Shown here: positions 39,283-48,880 of the stretch, piece after piece
Layout of the letters: every line of letters starts with the position of its first letter
Position numbering within the stretch: position 1 is the stretch's first letter
Assembly: GCA_934132775.1 (NCBI GenBank)
Contig: CAKPAA010000006.1
Coordinates: forward strand, 38,105-102,104
DNA length: 64,000 nt
Direction: 5' to 3'
Source of the DNA: an uncultured Clostridia bacterium
GTDB lineage: Bacteria > Bacillota > Clostridia > TANB77 > UBA1234
The notes under the pieces: model-generated
Database searches by the model: none
What the model was told of the DNA's origin: nothing
What the model saw: only the letters and a program-made list of their open reading frames with translations
Translations under genes and position numbers: made by a program

Positions 39283-40548
39283 ATGGAAAATAAAAAATAT
39301 TGGTGGCTTAGCATTAACCCTAAAATGCTTAAATTTAGAGAGTTAGACATTGATGACTGTTTCTACTACTCTGCGACAAATGAAGATAACACACTTCGCA
39401 CACTTTACCAAAACTTCAAAGAAATAAAAAAAGGTGAAATTGTCGTTACATATGAGGTTGAGCCTAGTAACGAAATTTTAGGTCTTTGTGTTTGCGAAGA
39501 AGAATTATTAGATAATAAAATAAAATTAAGAAAAATAGAAGGACTAACAGATACAGTACCAAGATATTCAATAGAAACACAAATAGAGTTAGCAAATCTT
39601 GAAGTTTTCAGATATATGCAAGGAACTCTGTTTAAACTTTCTAAACGCGAATTTGAAATTATTTATAGTATGCTTAGAGAGTTAAATCCTAAGAAAAGCT
39701 ATCAAGACTTCGAAATATACACCAAAAAAGAATTCCTAGATGAAGTTTATTTCGATGAAAAGGATTATAACGAGTTACACGACCTAATTCTAGCAAGAAA
39801 AAACATAGTTTTACTTGGAGCACCAGGAGTTGGAAAAACTTACGTTGCAAGACGTATGGCTTATTCAATTATTGGTGCAAAAGACGATGAAAAGATTTTA
39901 GCTGTTCAGTTTCACGAAATGTATTCAAACGACGAGTTTATAGAAGGATATAGACCAGACGACATCGGAATATATAAATACAGACGTGGTTGTTTCAAAC
40001 GCATTTGTAACAAAGCTAGAAATGACCCACAAAATAAATACTTTGTTATAATAGATGAAATAAATCGTGGAAACATTCCAAAGATTTTTGGTGAGGCTTT
40101 TTCACTTATAGAAATAGATAAACGTGGAAGAAACAATTATATAGAACTTTCTTGTTCTCGTGAACGCTTTTATGTTCCAGATAATCTTTATATAATAGGA
40201 ACAATGAACACATATGATGAAAAGCTTGCAATGACTGACTACGCCCTACGCAGACGTTTCTGTTTCTATACGATATCACCAATGTTTGAAAATGCTAAGT
40301 TTAAAGAATTCTATTCTGCAAACACACTGCTTACAAAGATTATAGAAAAAATTAAAGAAATAAATCTAGAACTAAATGAAGATATGCAAATAGGACACTC
40401 GTACTTCTGCAAGTCATTGCCAGATAATGAAGTAAAAATGGTTGTTAAATATAGTATCATACCACTTATAAAAGAATACCATAGATATGTTCCTGAACTT
40501 AATTGCCAAAAACACATTGACGATTTAATGAATATTTGTAAGTCTTAA
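39283..40548 (+). CDS. EVE-like domain fused to McrB-type AAA+ GTPase
   Basis: A 421-residue protein. The N-terminal 125 residues look like an EVE/PUA-type reader of modified bases (KYWWLSINPKMLKF). The rest is a McrB-like AAA+ module: Walker A GAPGVGKT (179-186), Walker B and signature FVIIDEINRGNIPKIFGEA (254-272), and GTMNTYDEKLAMTDYALRRRF, where NTYD replaces the usual NTAD. McrB drives a restriction nuclease McrC in modification-dependent restriction, but no mcrC is adjacent. The ATG has only a weak ribosome site; AAGGAG lies 34 bases upstream. It is a lone plus-strand gene, so it may act with a nuclease encoded elsewhere. Confidence 0.82.
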   Translation: MENKKYWWLSINPKMLKFRELDIDDCFYYSATNEDNTLRTLYQNFKEIKKGEIVVTYEVEPSNEILGLCVCEEELLDNKIKLRKIEGLTDTVPRYSIETQIELANLEVFRYMQGTLFKLSKREFEIIYSMLRELNPKKSYQDFEIYTKKEFLDEVYFDEKDYNELHDLILARKNIVLLGAPGVGKTYVARRMAYSIIGAKDDEKILAVQFHEMYSNDEFIEGYRPDDIGIYKYRRGCFKRICNKARNDPQNKYFVIIDEINRGNIPKIFGEAFSLIEIDKRGRNNYIELSCSRERFYVPDNLYIIGTMNTYDEKLAMTDYALRRRFCFYTISPMFENAKFKEFYSANTLLTKIIEKIKEINLELNEDMQIGHSYFCKSLPDNEVKMVVKYSIIPLIKEYHRYVPELNCQKHIDDLMNICKS

Positions 40549-40567
40549 ATATGATATTTTAAATATT

Positions 40568-40634
40568 TAAAAAGTAGCCTTACTAAGATAAAAGCTGTTT
40601 CCTCTCTAGCTTATCTTAAATGGCTACTTTTTAT
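40568..40634. terminator. bidirectional terminator between EVE-McrB and beta-CASP genes
   Basis: Nested hairpin: AAGTAGCC/GGCTACTT outside and AAGATAA/TTATCTT inside, with A and T runs on both sides, between two convergent genes. Confidence 0.8.
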
Positions 40635-40684
40635 TTTAACGTCAAGTGATACATTTTTCAATGCTTCAACTTCACACAAAACAA

Positions 40685-42328
40685 CTATTGCTTCAATATC
40701 TCTACAATTTGATCCTCTAAACATCTTAACTTCTCCATTATAGCAGCAACTTTTGTATCAGTTGTCTCTTGTTTCAAGTCATCACTTACAATTGATGTCA
40801 TTTCATCTAATTCCTCACGGAGAGTTTCCATCTTTTCAAGTATTTCAAGTCTAATATACTTATTCTCATTAGGTGATTTCAATTCAGCTGCTTTTCTTAT
40901 TCTGTCTATGTCAATCTCATATACATCGCCTCTATACGGTATATCAACTGGTATTCCAAATTTACTATCTATTTCATCAGCCAAACTTAATTGCGCATCT
41001 TCATCACCGTGAACTAAGTATATTTGCTTTGGCTTTTTCTTAAATGTATCTATAAAGTCAAGTAAACCCATCTTATCAGCATGTCCCGAGAATGCTTCTA
41101 TATAATCCACTTCTGCATTTACAGTTATTTCTTCGCCAAATATCTTTACACTCTTTGCACCGTCAACAATCTTTCTTCCAAGTGTTCCAACAGCTTGATA
41201 ACCAACAAAAAGTATTGTGCTTTCTTTTCTCCACAAATTATGTTTTAAATGGTGTTTAATTCTTCCTACTTCGCACATTCCACTTGCAGAAATTATTATT
41301 GACTGATTTGCATTTTCATTTAATTCTCTCGATTCTTCAACTGACTGTGTAAACCTCAAGCCATTAAAGTCTAGTGGTTTCTTACCATCACGTAAATCTT
41401 CCTGCACTTCTTCATCTAAGCAATCTAAATTCTTCAAAAATACTTCTGTTGCTGATGTTGCTAACGGACTATCCACATAAACTTTTGCATCCATTATTTC
41501 ATCAAATTCACGTTTCATATTTTCGTCATCTGTTTGCTTAGTCTTTTGAATTTCATATAATATTTCCTGTGTTCTACCAACAGCAAATGATGGAATTACT
41601 ACATTTCCACCTCTTTCTAGTGTCTTAGATACAATATTTAAAAATTCTTCCGCTTTGTTTTCTTTTTTATCGTGAAGTCTGTTTCCATATGTGGATTCCA
41701 TTATCAAAATGTCTGTTTCATCAATTATTGAATGTTCTCTTAGCAATGGTATATCGTTATTTCCTAAGTCTCCTGTGAAAACTATTTTTTGCTCTTCACC
41801 ATCTTCTTTTACCCAAACTTCAATAATCGCTGAACCTAACATATGTCCTGCATCTCTAAATCTTACCTTAATATTCTGATCTATCTGAAATATCTCATCA
41901 TATTCAACACTTTCAAAAAGTGAAAGTGAATCTACCGCATCATTATATGTGTATAATGGTGGCAATTCGTGTTTGCCTTCTCTTTTTCTTTTTCTATTCA
42001 ACCATTCTATTTCTGATTCTTGAATGTATCCACTATCTGGCAACATTATTCCACAAAGATCGCAAGTCGCCTTAGTTGCATAAACTGGTCCTCGGTAACC
42101 TTCAATGTACAATTTAGGTATTCTTCCTGAATGGTCTATATGTGCATGCGATAATAGCATAAAGTCTATTTCTTCTGGCTTAAATAGGAATTCATCTGCA
42201 TTTAACATTATTTCTTTTTGTTGTCCTTGGTAAAGTCCACAGTCCATCAAGAATTTCTTATTTTTTGTTTCAACTAAAATATTTGAACCAGTAACTGTTC
42301 TGGTTGCACCTAAAAAGGTAATCTTCAT
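40685..42328 (-). CDS. beta-CASP metallo-beta-lactamase nuclease
   Basis: A 547-residue protein of the MBL-fold RNA nuclease group (YSH1/CPSF-like). Motifs are LLSHAHIDHSGRIPKL (HxHxDH), the histidine in DAGHMLGSA, FTGDLGNND, the beta-CASP insertion (STYGNRLH, PSFAVGRTQEIL) and a late SGHAD motif. Such proteins cleave RNA. The C-terminal 70 residues are helical and acidic. It is distinct from RNase J in lacking its C-terminal domain. The ATG follows AAGGAGG; the gene is monocistronic before ftsK. Confidence 0.88.
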   Translation of the reverse strand: MKITFLGATRTVTGSNILVETKNKKFLMDCGLYQGQQKEIMLNADEFLFKPEEIDFMLLSHAHIDHSGRIPKLYIEGYRGPVYATKATCDLCGIMLPDSGYIQESEIEWLNRKRKREGKHELPPLYTYNDAVDSLSLFESVEYDEIFQIDQNIKVRFRDAGHMLGSAIIEVWVKEDGEEQKIVFTGDLGNNDIPLLREHSIIDETDILIMESTYGNRLHDKKENKAEEFLNIVSKTLERGGNVVIPSFAVGRTQEILYEIQKTKQTDDENMKREFDEIMDAKVYVDSPLATSATEVFLKNLDCLDEEVQEDLRDGKKPLDFNGLRFTQSVEESRELNENANQSIIISASGMCEVGRIKHHLKHNLWRKESTILFVGYQAVGTLGRKIVDGAKSVKIFGEEITVNAEVDYIEAFSGHADKMGLLDFIDTFKKKPKQIYLVHGDEDAQLSLADEIDSKFGIPVDIPYRGDVYEIDIDRIRKAAELKSPNENKYIRLEILEKMETLREELDEMTSIVSDDLKQETTDTKVAAIMEKLRCLEDQIVEILKQ

Positions 42329-42412
42329 ATGTATCCTCCTTATATTTAATTAGTATGTTGTCTTACACTAAACTAGAAATATAATTTTATCTTGTGCTCA
42401 TATTATTAAAAT

Positions 42413-44824
42413 TTACTCTTCTGTTTCTTCGCTTTCATAGTCTTCTTCTTCACCACCGTCAAAGCTTACATCTCCTTGCTCTTTCATCTCTTCCCATTCT
42501 TCTTTTGATATTAAAACTTTCCTTGGCTTAGAACCCTGAGACTCAGATATCACGCCTCTTTCTTCCATTTGGTCAACTATTCTGCCTGCTCTTGCGTAAC
42601 CAACTCTGAATTTTCTTTGAATCATTGAGGCTGAGACCTGTCCCATATTAACAGCTAACTCAATCGCATCAGTTAAATACTCATCACAGTCGTCTTCTTC
42701 ATCTGATACCATTTGTGATGTATCTGCTTTTTCTAATTTTTCAAGAACATTTTGATTATATATAGCAGGTGTACTTTGCTTTATTGCATCAACAACACTC
42801 TCAATTTCTCCATCTGATACGAAAGCGCCTTGCAGTCTTATTGGCTTAGCTTCACCTATTGGCAAGAAAAGCATATCTCCTCTTCCTAATAACTTTTCTG
42901 CACCAGCCATATCAAGAATTGTTCTTGAATCGACTTGTGAAGAAACTGTAAATGCTATACGTGATGGTATATTTGCCTTTATTATACCTGTGATGACATC
43001 AACAGAAGGTCTTTGAGTAGCAATGATTAAAAACATTCCTGCTGCTCTTGCCATCTGGGCAAGTCTACATATTGCGTCTTCAACTTCATTAGAAGCGACC
43101 ATCATAAGGTCTGCAAGCTCATCAACTATAATAACTATTTGAGGTAAAGTGCCTTCTTCTCCCTCATTTTTCAATAACTCATTATATCCTTTTATGTCTC
43201 TTACACCTTTTGATGCGAACAAATTGTATCTATTGACCATTTCTTGAACTGCCCAATTTAATGCACCAGCAGCCTTTTTAGGATCTGTAACAACTGGTAT
43301 AAGCAAATGTGGAATACCATTATAAACACCAAGTTCAACTACCTTAGGGTCTATTAAAATTAGCTTAACCTCGTTTGGTGTTGCTTTATATAATATACTC
43401 ATTATGATAGAATTTATACAAACACTCTTACCAGAACCTGTACTACCAGATATAAGCATATGTGGCATTTTTGAAATATCTGCAACATAAGGCTCACCAT
43501 CTATTGACTTACCTAATGCAAAAGATACTTTTGATTTTGCATTTTCGAATTCATCAGATTCTATAACTTCACGAAGTGTAACCATATCTGTTGACTTATT
43601 TGGTACTTCTATACCAACAGCAGATTTACCAGGTATTGGAGCCTCAATTCTTATTGACTTTGCAGCAAGATTCAACGCAATATCATCTGACAAATTTAGT
43701 ATTTTACTAACTTTGACACCTATACTTGGTTGAAGCTCATATCTTGTTACTGTTGGCCCCCTCGTGACATTAGTAACTTTTGCTTCTACTCCAAAACTTG
43801 CTAATGTCTTTTGAAGTTTTATCGCAATTTCTTTCAATTCCTTTGTTGAATAATCTTTTCCAGTACGTTTAACTTGTTTTAATAAATCTATATCTGGAAA
43901 CTCATAATTTTCATATTCTTCCATTGTGTTATGTTCTAAGTTTAGCTCTTCCGCTTCATTATCTTCTTTTTCCTCAGTATTCTTTTTCTTAGAAAATAAC
44001 TCTTTTATGTTTTGCTTTGTGTGCTCTTTCTCTTCCTTTAATTTTTCAATATCCTCGTCTGGTTCTTCTTGCTCTACTTCCTCAACTTCTTCTGGCTTAC
44101 TTTCTTCTTCCTCTTCTGGCTCTTGTTCATACCCATCTAAATCAAAATTTAATTGCTCAGCTTTTTCATAAATATTAGATGTCTGTGCAGCAATTTTCTT
44201 AAACTTTTCACTATTATTTTTATATTTTTTCTTGTCATTTGCCATTTCTTTTCTAGTAGCAGAAATCAAATCATCAAAAATATCTTTAATCGCCATTATT
44301 ATTGCTGACAACGTTATGCCCGTCGTTATAGAGGCAACAACTATTACAAGACTCCACAAAATCACTCTTGTGGCAACCATACCAAAACACAAATTAAGCA
44401 AATAGACAATTGATGAACCAACTATTCCCCCACCAATACCTTGCATTCCTAATTGACACCAAGCTTTCAAATAATCAAGTGGTGCAGCTAATGTCATTTC
44501 TGCCAATTTACTAATTGGTGCTGAAAATGTTGAAATGATAGCTGATGATAAGAATACCATTATTATTACTAAGAAAGATTTTAATTTTAACCTAGAAAAA
44601 TCTCTAAATATAACATAAACTCCTAGTACAAGTAATATTATCGGAATCGCATACATTATATTTCCAATGCAACCTAATAACACATTTTTTATAGCACCAC
44701 CAACTAGTCCTGTTTCCGAACCATATATTAAAATAGACAAAACAACGCCAATTAAAATTAAAAAAATTGACGCTAGATCTATATTCATTTCTCCACTTTT
44801 CTTTTTCTTTCTTCTTTTTGCCAT
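42413..44824 (-). CDS. ftsK: DNA translocase FtsK/SpoIIIE
   Basis: A septal DNA pump used in cell division and in sporulation. The 803-residue protein has four to five N-terminal membrane segments (about 20-180), an acidic coiled linker (about 200-320), the RecA-like motor with Walker A GSTGSGKS near residue 463 and VIIVDELADLMM, and a C-terminal winged-helix gamma domain (MIQRKFRVGYARAGRIVDQME) that reads KOPS/SRS. The ATG at 44824 follows AGAGGTGATACGAAAG. Adjacent sporulation genes are absent, so the FtsK and SpoIIIE names are equally apt. Confidence 0.95.
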   Translation of the reverse strand: MAKRRKKKKSGEMNIDLASIFLILIGVVLSILIYGSETGLVGGAIKNVLLGCIGNIMYAIPIILLVLGVYVIFRDFSRLKLKSFLVIIMVFLSSAIISTFSAPISKLAEMTLAAPLDYLKAWCQLGMQGIGGGIVGSSIVYLLNLCFGMVATRVILWSLVIVVASITTGITLSAIIMAIKDIFDDLISATRKEMANDKKKYKNNSEKFKKIAAQTSNIYEKAEQLNFDLDGYEQEPEEEEESKPEEVEEVEQEEPDEDIEKLKEEKEHTKQNIKELFSKKKNTEEKEDNEAEELNLEHNTMEEYENYEFPDIDLLKQVKRTGKDYSTKELKEIAIKLQKTLASFGVEAKVTNVTRGPTVTRYELQPSIGVKVSKILNLSDDIALNLAAKSIRIEAPIPGKSAVGIEVPNKSTDMVTLREVIESDEFENAKSKVSFALGKSIDGEPYVADISKMPHMLISGSTGSGKSVCINSIIMSILYKATPNEVKLILIDPKVVELGVYNGIPHLLIPVVTDPKKAAGALNWAVQEMVNRYNLFASKGVRDIKGYNELLKNEGEEGTLPQIVIIVDELADLMMVASNEVEDAICRLAQMARAAGMFLIIATQRPSVDVITGIIKANIPSRIAFTVSSQVDSRTILDMAGAEKLLGRGDMLFLPIGEAKPIRLQGAFVSDGEIESVVDAIKQSTPAIYNQNVLEKLEKADTSQMVSDEEDDCDEYLTDAIELAVNMGQVSASMIQRKFRVGYARAGRIVDQMEERGVISESQGSKPRKVLISKEEWEEMKEQGDVSFDGGEEEDYESEETEE

Positions 44825-44879
44825 CTTTCGTATCACCTCTCATCAAATATCTTATCGCAAGAAACTTTTTTATGCAAGC

Positions 44880-44932
44880 AAAAAATGCTATTTGATATGA
44901 AAAATAACCTCCACATCAAATAGCACTTTTAA
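44880..44932 (-). terminator. terminator after the coiled-coil gene at 44947
   Basis: Minus-strand hairpin TGCTATTTGAT/ATCAAATAGCA with a following run of six T. Confidence 0.8.
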
Positions 44933-44946
44933 GACGATTTTATCAT

Positions 44947-45384
44947 CTATTTTAATTCTTTTCTATTATCTTTTATTATATCTATTTTATCTTGTAAATC
45001 AGCTTCTAATTCAGCTAGTATTTCATCTGCATATTTCTTTGTGCCTTCTATTAAATCTTTTGAAAAAGCATTGGCACTATCTATAATCTCAGTCTTTTGT
45101 TCATATGCTTTTTTAGTTATTTCGTGCTCGTCAATCATCGCAATTATTCTATTTTCAGCTTCCTTAATAAGTTGATTTGCCTCTTTTTGTGCATCAACCA
45201 ATATCTTTTGCCTTTCTTCCTTTACCCATTTAGCTTGTTTTAGCTCATCTGGTAATTTACTCCTTATTTCATTAACAACTGCTAAAATCTCATCTTTATC
45301 AACAAGAGATTTCTTTGTAAGCGGTATGGTAGTGCTTCTTTCAAGCATTTCTTCAATATTTTCTAACAACGTTAGTACTTCCAT
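44947..45384 (-). CDS. DivIVA/ATPase-H-like coiled-coil protein
   Basis: A 145-residue, almost entirely helical, highly charged protein (central KWVKEERQKILVDAQKEANQLIKEAENRI, end DKIDIIKDNRKELK) with no membrane segment. The pattern matches the small coiled-coil proteins next to rsmD/coaD in many Clostridia. It follows rsmD after six bases. I assign no function. Confidence 0.65.
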   Translation of the reverse strand: MEVLTLLENIEEMLERSTTIPLTKKSLVDKDEILAVVNEIRSKLPDELKQAKWVKEERQKILVDAQKEANQLIKEAENRIIAMIDEHEITKKAYEQKTEIIDSANAFSKDLIEGTKKYADEILAELEADLQDKIDIIKDNRKELK

Positions 45385-45390
45385 AACGTG

Positions 45391-45939
45391 TTACCCCTTT
45401 CGTCTAAATAAATTCAATATGTTTCTTCCGTATCTTTTGTAATTGTACTTTTCATATATGCCAACAATATCTGGCACCTCTTCATTCGTGTCAGTCTCAA
45501 GGATAAGCACTCCATCACAAGCTAAGATATCATACTCTGCAATTTTTTCTATTGCATCTATTCCTAGCCCTTTATTATACGGTGGATCAATATAAATTAT
45601 ATCAAATTTATTTTCCTTAAGTTTTTTTAAAGCAAGTCTATAATCTGCGTTATAAACCTTCGCCTGTTCTTCAAATCCAGCTTTTGCAATATTTTCATTT
45701 ATTACCTTAATACATTTAGGATTCACATCAGTAAAGACTACAAATGAAGCTCCTCGGCTTATAGCCTCTATACCAATTGCCCCACTTCCAGCAAACAAAT
45801 CTAGAAAGTTGGAATCCATAATTTCATTAGTCAGCATACTAAACAAAGCCTCTCTAACCATATCTCTGGTAGGCCTAGTAGAATCCTCATCAATTGTTTT
45901 TATATTAAGTCCTTTTCTTTTTCCTGCAATAATTCGCAT
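45391..45939 (-). CDS. rsmD: 16S rRNA (guanine966-N2)-methyltransferase
   Basis: Methylates G966 of 16S rRNA. The 182-residue protein has MRIIAGKRKGL at the start, RPTRDMVREALF, the SAM-binding FLDLFAGSGAIGIEA, and the catalytic DPPYNKGL. Length and motifs match RsmD. It is followed after six bases by a small coiled-coil gene. Confidence 0.95.
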   Translation of the reverse strand: MRIIAGKRKGLNIKTIDEDSTRPTRDMVREALFSMLTNEIMDSNFLDLFAGSGAIGIEAISRGASFVVFTDVNPKCIKVINENIAKAGFEEQAKVYNADYRLALKKLKENKFDIIYIDPPYNKGLGIDAIEKIAEYDILACDGVLILETDTNEEVPDIVGIYEKYNYKRYGRNILNLFRRKG

Positions 45940-46043
45940 AAGCTTCCTCTTTCATAACCATTTTAATTAGAATTACCTTTTATGTCAATATTTGTAACAG
46001 AATTGTAACATTAAATTTACATATGTACAAGAAAATTTTAATT

Positions 46044-46670
46044 TTAAACAAATTTTTTGCAGAAACTTTTTCTATGTATCATACAAAGACCATTTTCTTT
46101 AATGGCTTCAACGTGAGCTTTTGTTCCATATCCTTTATGCTTTTCAAAGCCATACATAGGAAAAATTTTATCATATTCCCTCATCATTCTGTCCCTAGTT
46201 ACCTTTGCTATAATCGATGCAGCACCAATTGAAATGCTAAGCGCATCGCCTTTAATAATTGGTAGATAAGGTATTCCATTCGTATCAACCTTTTTTTCAG
46301 CATCGATTAGGATATAATCAGGCTTCACTTTTAATTCTTCAATTGCCATATGCATAGCTCTTCTTGTTGCATTTAGAATGTTTATTTCATCAATAACATT
46401 ATTATCAACTATTCCAACGCCCCAAGCTGTCGCATTTTGAACTATATCATCATATAGTTTTTCTCTTTTCTTCTCAGACAATTTTTTAGAATCATTAACA
46501 CCTTCAATTAGACACCCCTCAGGCAAAATTACGGCAGCTGCAACAACTGGTCCTGCAAGTGGTCCACGCCCTGCCTCATCAATTCCTGCTATATATTTAT
46601 AACCATTTTCATAGCCCTTTTTCTCATATTCACTGAGCTTTATGAGTCTTTCAATTTCTTCATCTTTCAT
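46044..46670 (-). CDS. rnhB: ribonuclease HII
   Basis: Removes ribonucleotides misinserted in DNA. The 208-residue protein has the DEAGRGPLAGPV motif (first catalytic Asp and Glu), NDSKKLSEKKRE, and later aspartates in ILIDAE and VTRDRMM. I prefer the ATG at 46670, since the ATG eight codons before overlaps the AAGGGG ribosome site. Confidence 0.95.
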   Translation of the reverse strand: MKDEEIERLIKLSEYEKKGYENGYKYIAGIDEAGRGPLAGPVVAAAVILPEGCLIEGVNDSKKLSEKKREKLYDDIVQNATAWGVGIVDNNVIDEINILNATRRAMHMAIEELKVKPDYILIDAEKKVDTNGIPYLPIIKGDALSISIGAASIIAKVTRDRMMREYDKIFPMYGFEKHKGYGTKAHVEAIKENGLCMIHRKSFCKKFV

Positions 46671-46770
46671 CCTAAGCTTCATCCCCTTCTGCAAAATTCG
46701 CTACGCAAATAATGTACCACAAAACGACTTTTATTGCAATAAGTGAAGAACAACCTTTTTATTCCAAAAG

Positions 46771-46815
46771 CAAAAACGCCAGGCAAGACTCTAACTACTT
46801 CTTACCTGACGTTTG
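46771..46815 (-). terminator. terminator after the SSB gene at 46840
   Basis: Minus-strand hairpin AACGTCAGG/CCTGGCGTT with a T run. Confidence 0.8.
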
Positions 46816-46839
46816 AATAGAGGATGATTATTATGAATA

Positions 46840-47508
46840 CTACGCATTTTGCCCCTCGGAACTGCTATTTTCAACTTCTTCTATATTATCTTTTTGAACT
46901 TCCATCTTAGATATTGAAACCTCATATGCTCTTCTCATTTCAGATGTACCATCTTCAAATTTCTTTTCGTATTGTCTGCTTTGAATTCTGCCCCATAATG
47001 TAACTTTCTCGCCAACAGCAATATTTTGACAGAATCTTGCATTTCTTCCCCAAGCTATACAAGGTATGTAATCTGATTTATTGTATGCTCTATTTACAGC
47101 AAGTAATATATCAGCAATTTCTCTACCAAAAGGAGTTGTTCTGTATATTGGCTTCTTGCAAATAAAGCCTGTTAAACATATCTCATTTGGATTTTTAACT
47201 TCTTCGTCTTCTTTTTGAAGTCTTATATCCTTAACAAAAACTGTTAAAACTAATTTGTTCTTTTCATTTTCATAGTTGTTATAAGATCTAAATTGACCAT
47301 CAATAACGACTTTTTGACCAACTTTAAATTCATCTGTTAAAATCCTTTCAGAAACTGTGACAGGAATTATATCGTTATTATCACTTAATCTAGGTACCTC
47401 CACATTAAAGCTATAAAAACCTTCTCCATACACTTCGTGGCTGAACACCCTCTCTGAAGCTATTGTACCAACAAGTGTAATTACATTATTATCGCTATAA
47501 TTTATCAC
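46840..47508 (-). CDS. SSB-like double OB-fold protein
   Basis: A 222-residue single-stranded-DNA-binding-type protein with two OB folds: N-terminal half (ITLVGTIASERVFSHEVYGEGFY) and SSB-like second half (TGFICKKPIYRTTPFGRE, KSDYIPCIAWGRNARF, LWGRIQSRQYEKK). The acidic tail lacks the canonical DDDIPF ending. It starts with GTG after AGGGGG. It is written in the AT-rich dialect, while its paralogue at 25099 is in the GC-richer one. Confidence 0.82.
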   Translation of the reverse strand: MINYSDNNVITLVGTIASERVFSHEVYGEGFYSFNVEVPRLSDNNDIIPVTVSERILTDEFKVGQKVVIDGQFRSYNNYENEKNKLVLTVFVKDIRLQKEDEEVKNPNEICLTGFICKKPIYRTTPFGREIADILLAVNRAYNKSDYIPCIAWGRNARFCQNIAVGEKVTLWGRIQSRQYEKKFEDGTSEMRRAYEVSISKMEVQKDNIEEVENSSSEGQNA

Positions 47509-47657
47509 TTTATTATCCCCCTCATTTGCATTTTTCTTAATTTCCTAATGTATCTTTATTCTCTTTTTAGGAATTTTATTCCTAACGACAGTTATTATTC
47601 TACCATAATTTTCTGACTTTGTCTACATAATTTTGAAAAAATGTCTACTTCATTACA

Positions 47658-48602
47658 TTATTTGTTACTTTTTGTCGATTTTTCTATCTTTTTTAGTATA
47701 TTTTCTTCGTCTTGAAAGAAGCTATACACGCAAGTTCTTCGCTGTTTAACATTATAAAAGGCTCTAATAAGTAAAAAATCAGATGCGTTATATCCAACTC
47801 CGCGTTTTCTCAAATAAGGGCAAATAAATAATCTACAAGAAATGCACTTTACCTTACAAGTGCCGTCCTTGTTATTATGCTTACATTTACTTATAGACTT
47901 AAAGCAACAGCCATCTGTTCTTGGAACAGGATAATTATTAAAAAATAAATTTTTATGCCTTTGAGAAATACATTTATTGTTTCTAAAATCACAGAAATTA
48001 AATTTTAAAAAATTATTACTTATCTCTTCACAAACCAAATCATATACAAGCTTATTCTTCAATTTAGGATTTTTTAGAACCATCAAGAACTTTTCAAATT
48101 CATTTATAAAAAACACATTTTTATTGTTTACTTCATTGCACTTATAAAAAACTTCTAATTTTTCAGGATTATCAATATTTAAAAAATCTTTTATAAAGTC
48201 ATCTAAATCAACTTTTCTATTATCGATATTTTCTGTTTCCTCATTTTTATCTCTTCTATCCTCTGGTCTTTTAATAGAAACTTTTACATCATTAGCTGTC
48301 AATAAAAGCTTGTGTAAAAACTTTTCATCTATCTTTGTGACCTCACAATTTAAAATACTATCCATAATAAAATCTAGCTTTATTCTCATTTCAGTATTCC
48401 AAATTGCATCAAAATCAATGTTATCTACATCTAGCACAATTGAATTATCACCTTTTAAATTTTCTAAACTATCCACAATTTTCTCAGGGCAAGATAAATC
48501 AAAATCCTGATTTATGTATTCATACATTGATTTAAGTAATTTACTATCATCATTGTCTATTTTATTTATTATTTGCTCAATTTTGTTTTCTAATTCATTC
48601 AC
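47658..48602 (-). CDS. unrecognised protein with Cys-rich C-terminal domain
   Basis: A 314-residue protein. The first 190 residues are helical and acidic. The C-terminal 110 residues hold about ten cysteines (CDFRNNKC, DGCCFKSISKCKH, CKVKCISCRLFICPYL), followed by a conserved-looking RAFYNVKQRRTCVYSFF. The pattern suggests a metal or Fe-S site. I do not know the family. I place the start at the GTG at 48602, eight bases after AAGGAG. Confidence 0.65.
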   Translation of the reverse strand: MNELENKIEQIINKIDNDDSKLLKSMYEYINQDFDLSCPEKIVDSLENLKGDNSIVLDVDNIDFDAIWNTEMRIKLDFIMDSILNCEVTKIDEKFLHKLLLTANDVKVSIKRPEDRRDKNEETENIDNRKVDLDDFIKDFLNIDNPEKLEVFYKCNEVNNKNVFFINEFEKFLMVLKNPKLKNKLVYDLVCEEISNNFLKFNFCDFRNNKCISQRHKNLFFNNYPVPRTDGCCFKSISKCKHNNKDGTCKVKCISCRLFICPYLRKRGVGYNASDFLLIRAFYNVKQRRTCVYSFFQDEENILKKIEKSTKSNK

Positions 48603-48683
48603 AAAACCCACTCCTTACAAAAGCAAAAACTTGTATTAGATACTTCATTCACTATATTGATATTTTCTCAATAATAAAACAAA

Positions 48684-48709
48684 TTAGGCGTACCAAAACG
48701 GTCGCCTAA
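48684..48709 (-). terminator. hairpin after the CYTH-like gene
   Basis: TTAGGCG/CGCCTAA inverted repeat with a weak T run on the minus strand; a possible end of the transcript from 49364. Apart from the 31-base repeat copy, the rest of 48603-48880 shows nothing. Confidence 0.45.
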
Positions 48710-48803
48710 AATATTTCTAAACTAAATATATTTTAACACTTGAACATCTACTCTTCAAGGAATTTATCTTAAAACAAAACTGCAAAATTAAGCTATATCT
48801 TCC

Positions 48804-48834
48804 TTACGCCATAAGTGCTGCTGTTATTAAAATT
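48804..48834 (-). repeat. 31-base direct repeat, copy of the end of the M14 gene
   Basis: These 31 bases are identical to 49657-49687, the last codons (ILITAALMA and stop) of the M14 carboxypeptidase gene. No other part of that gene is recognisable here, so this is a detached fragment. Confidence 0.85.
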
Positions 48835-48880
48835 TAGCTATTTATTTTCTCATTTTAATCATTTATTTAAATATTATTTA

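Noticed and set aside
39283..40548. A complete McrBC restriction system
   Set aside because: Only the McrB-type motor is present; no McrC nuclease lies on either side.
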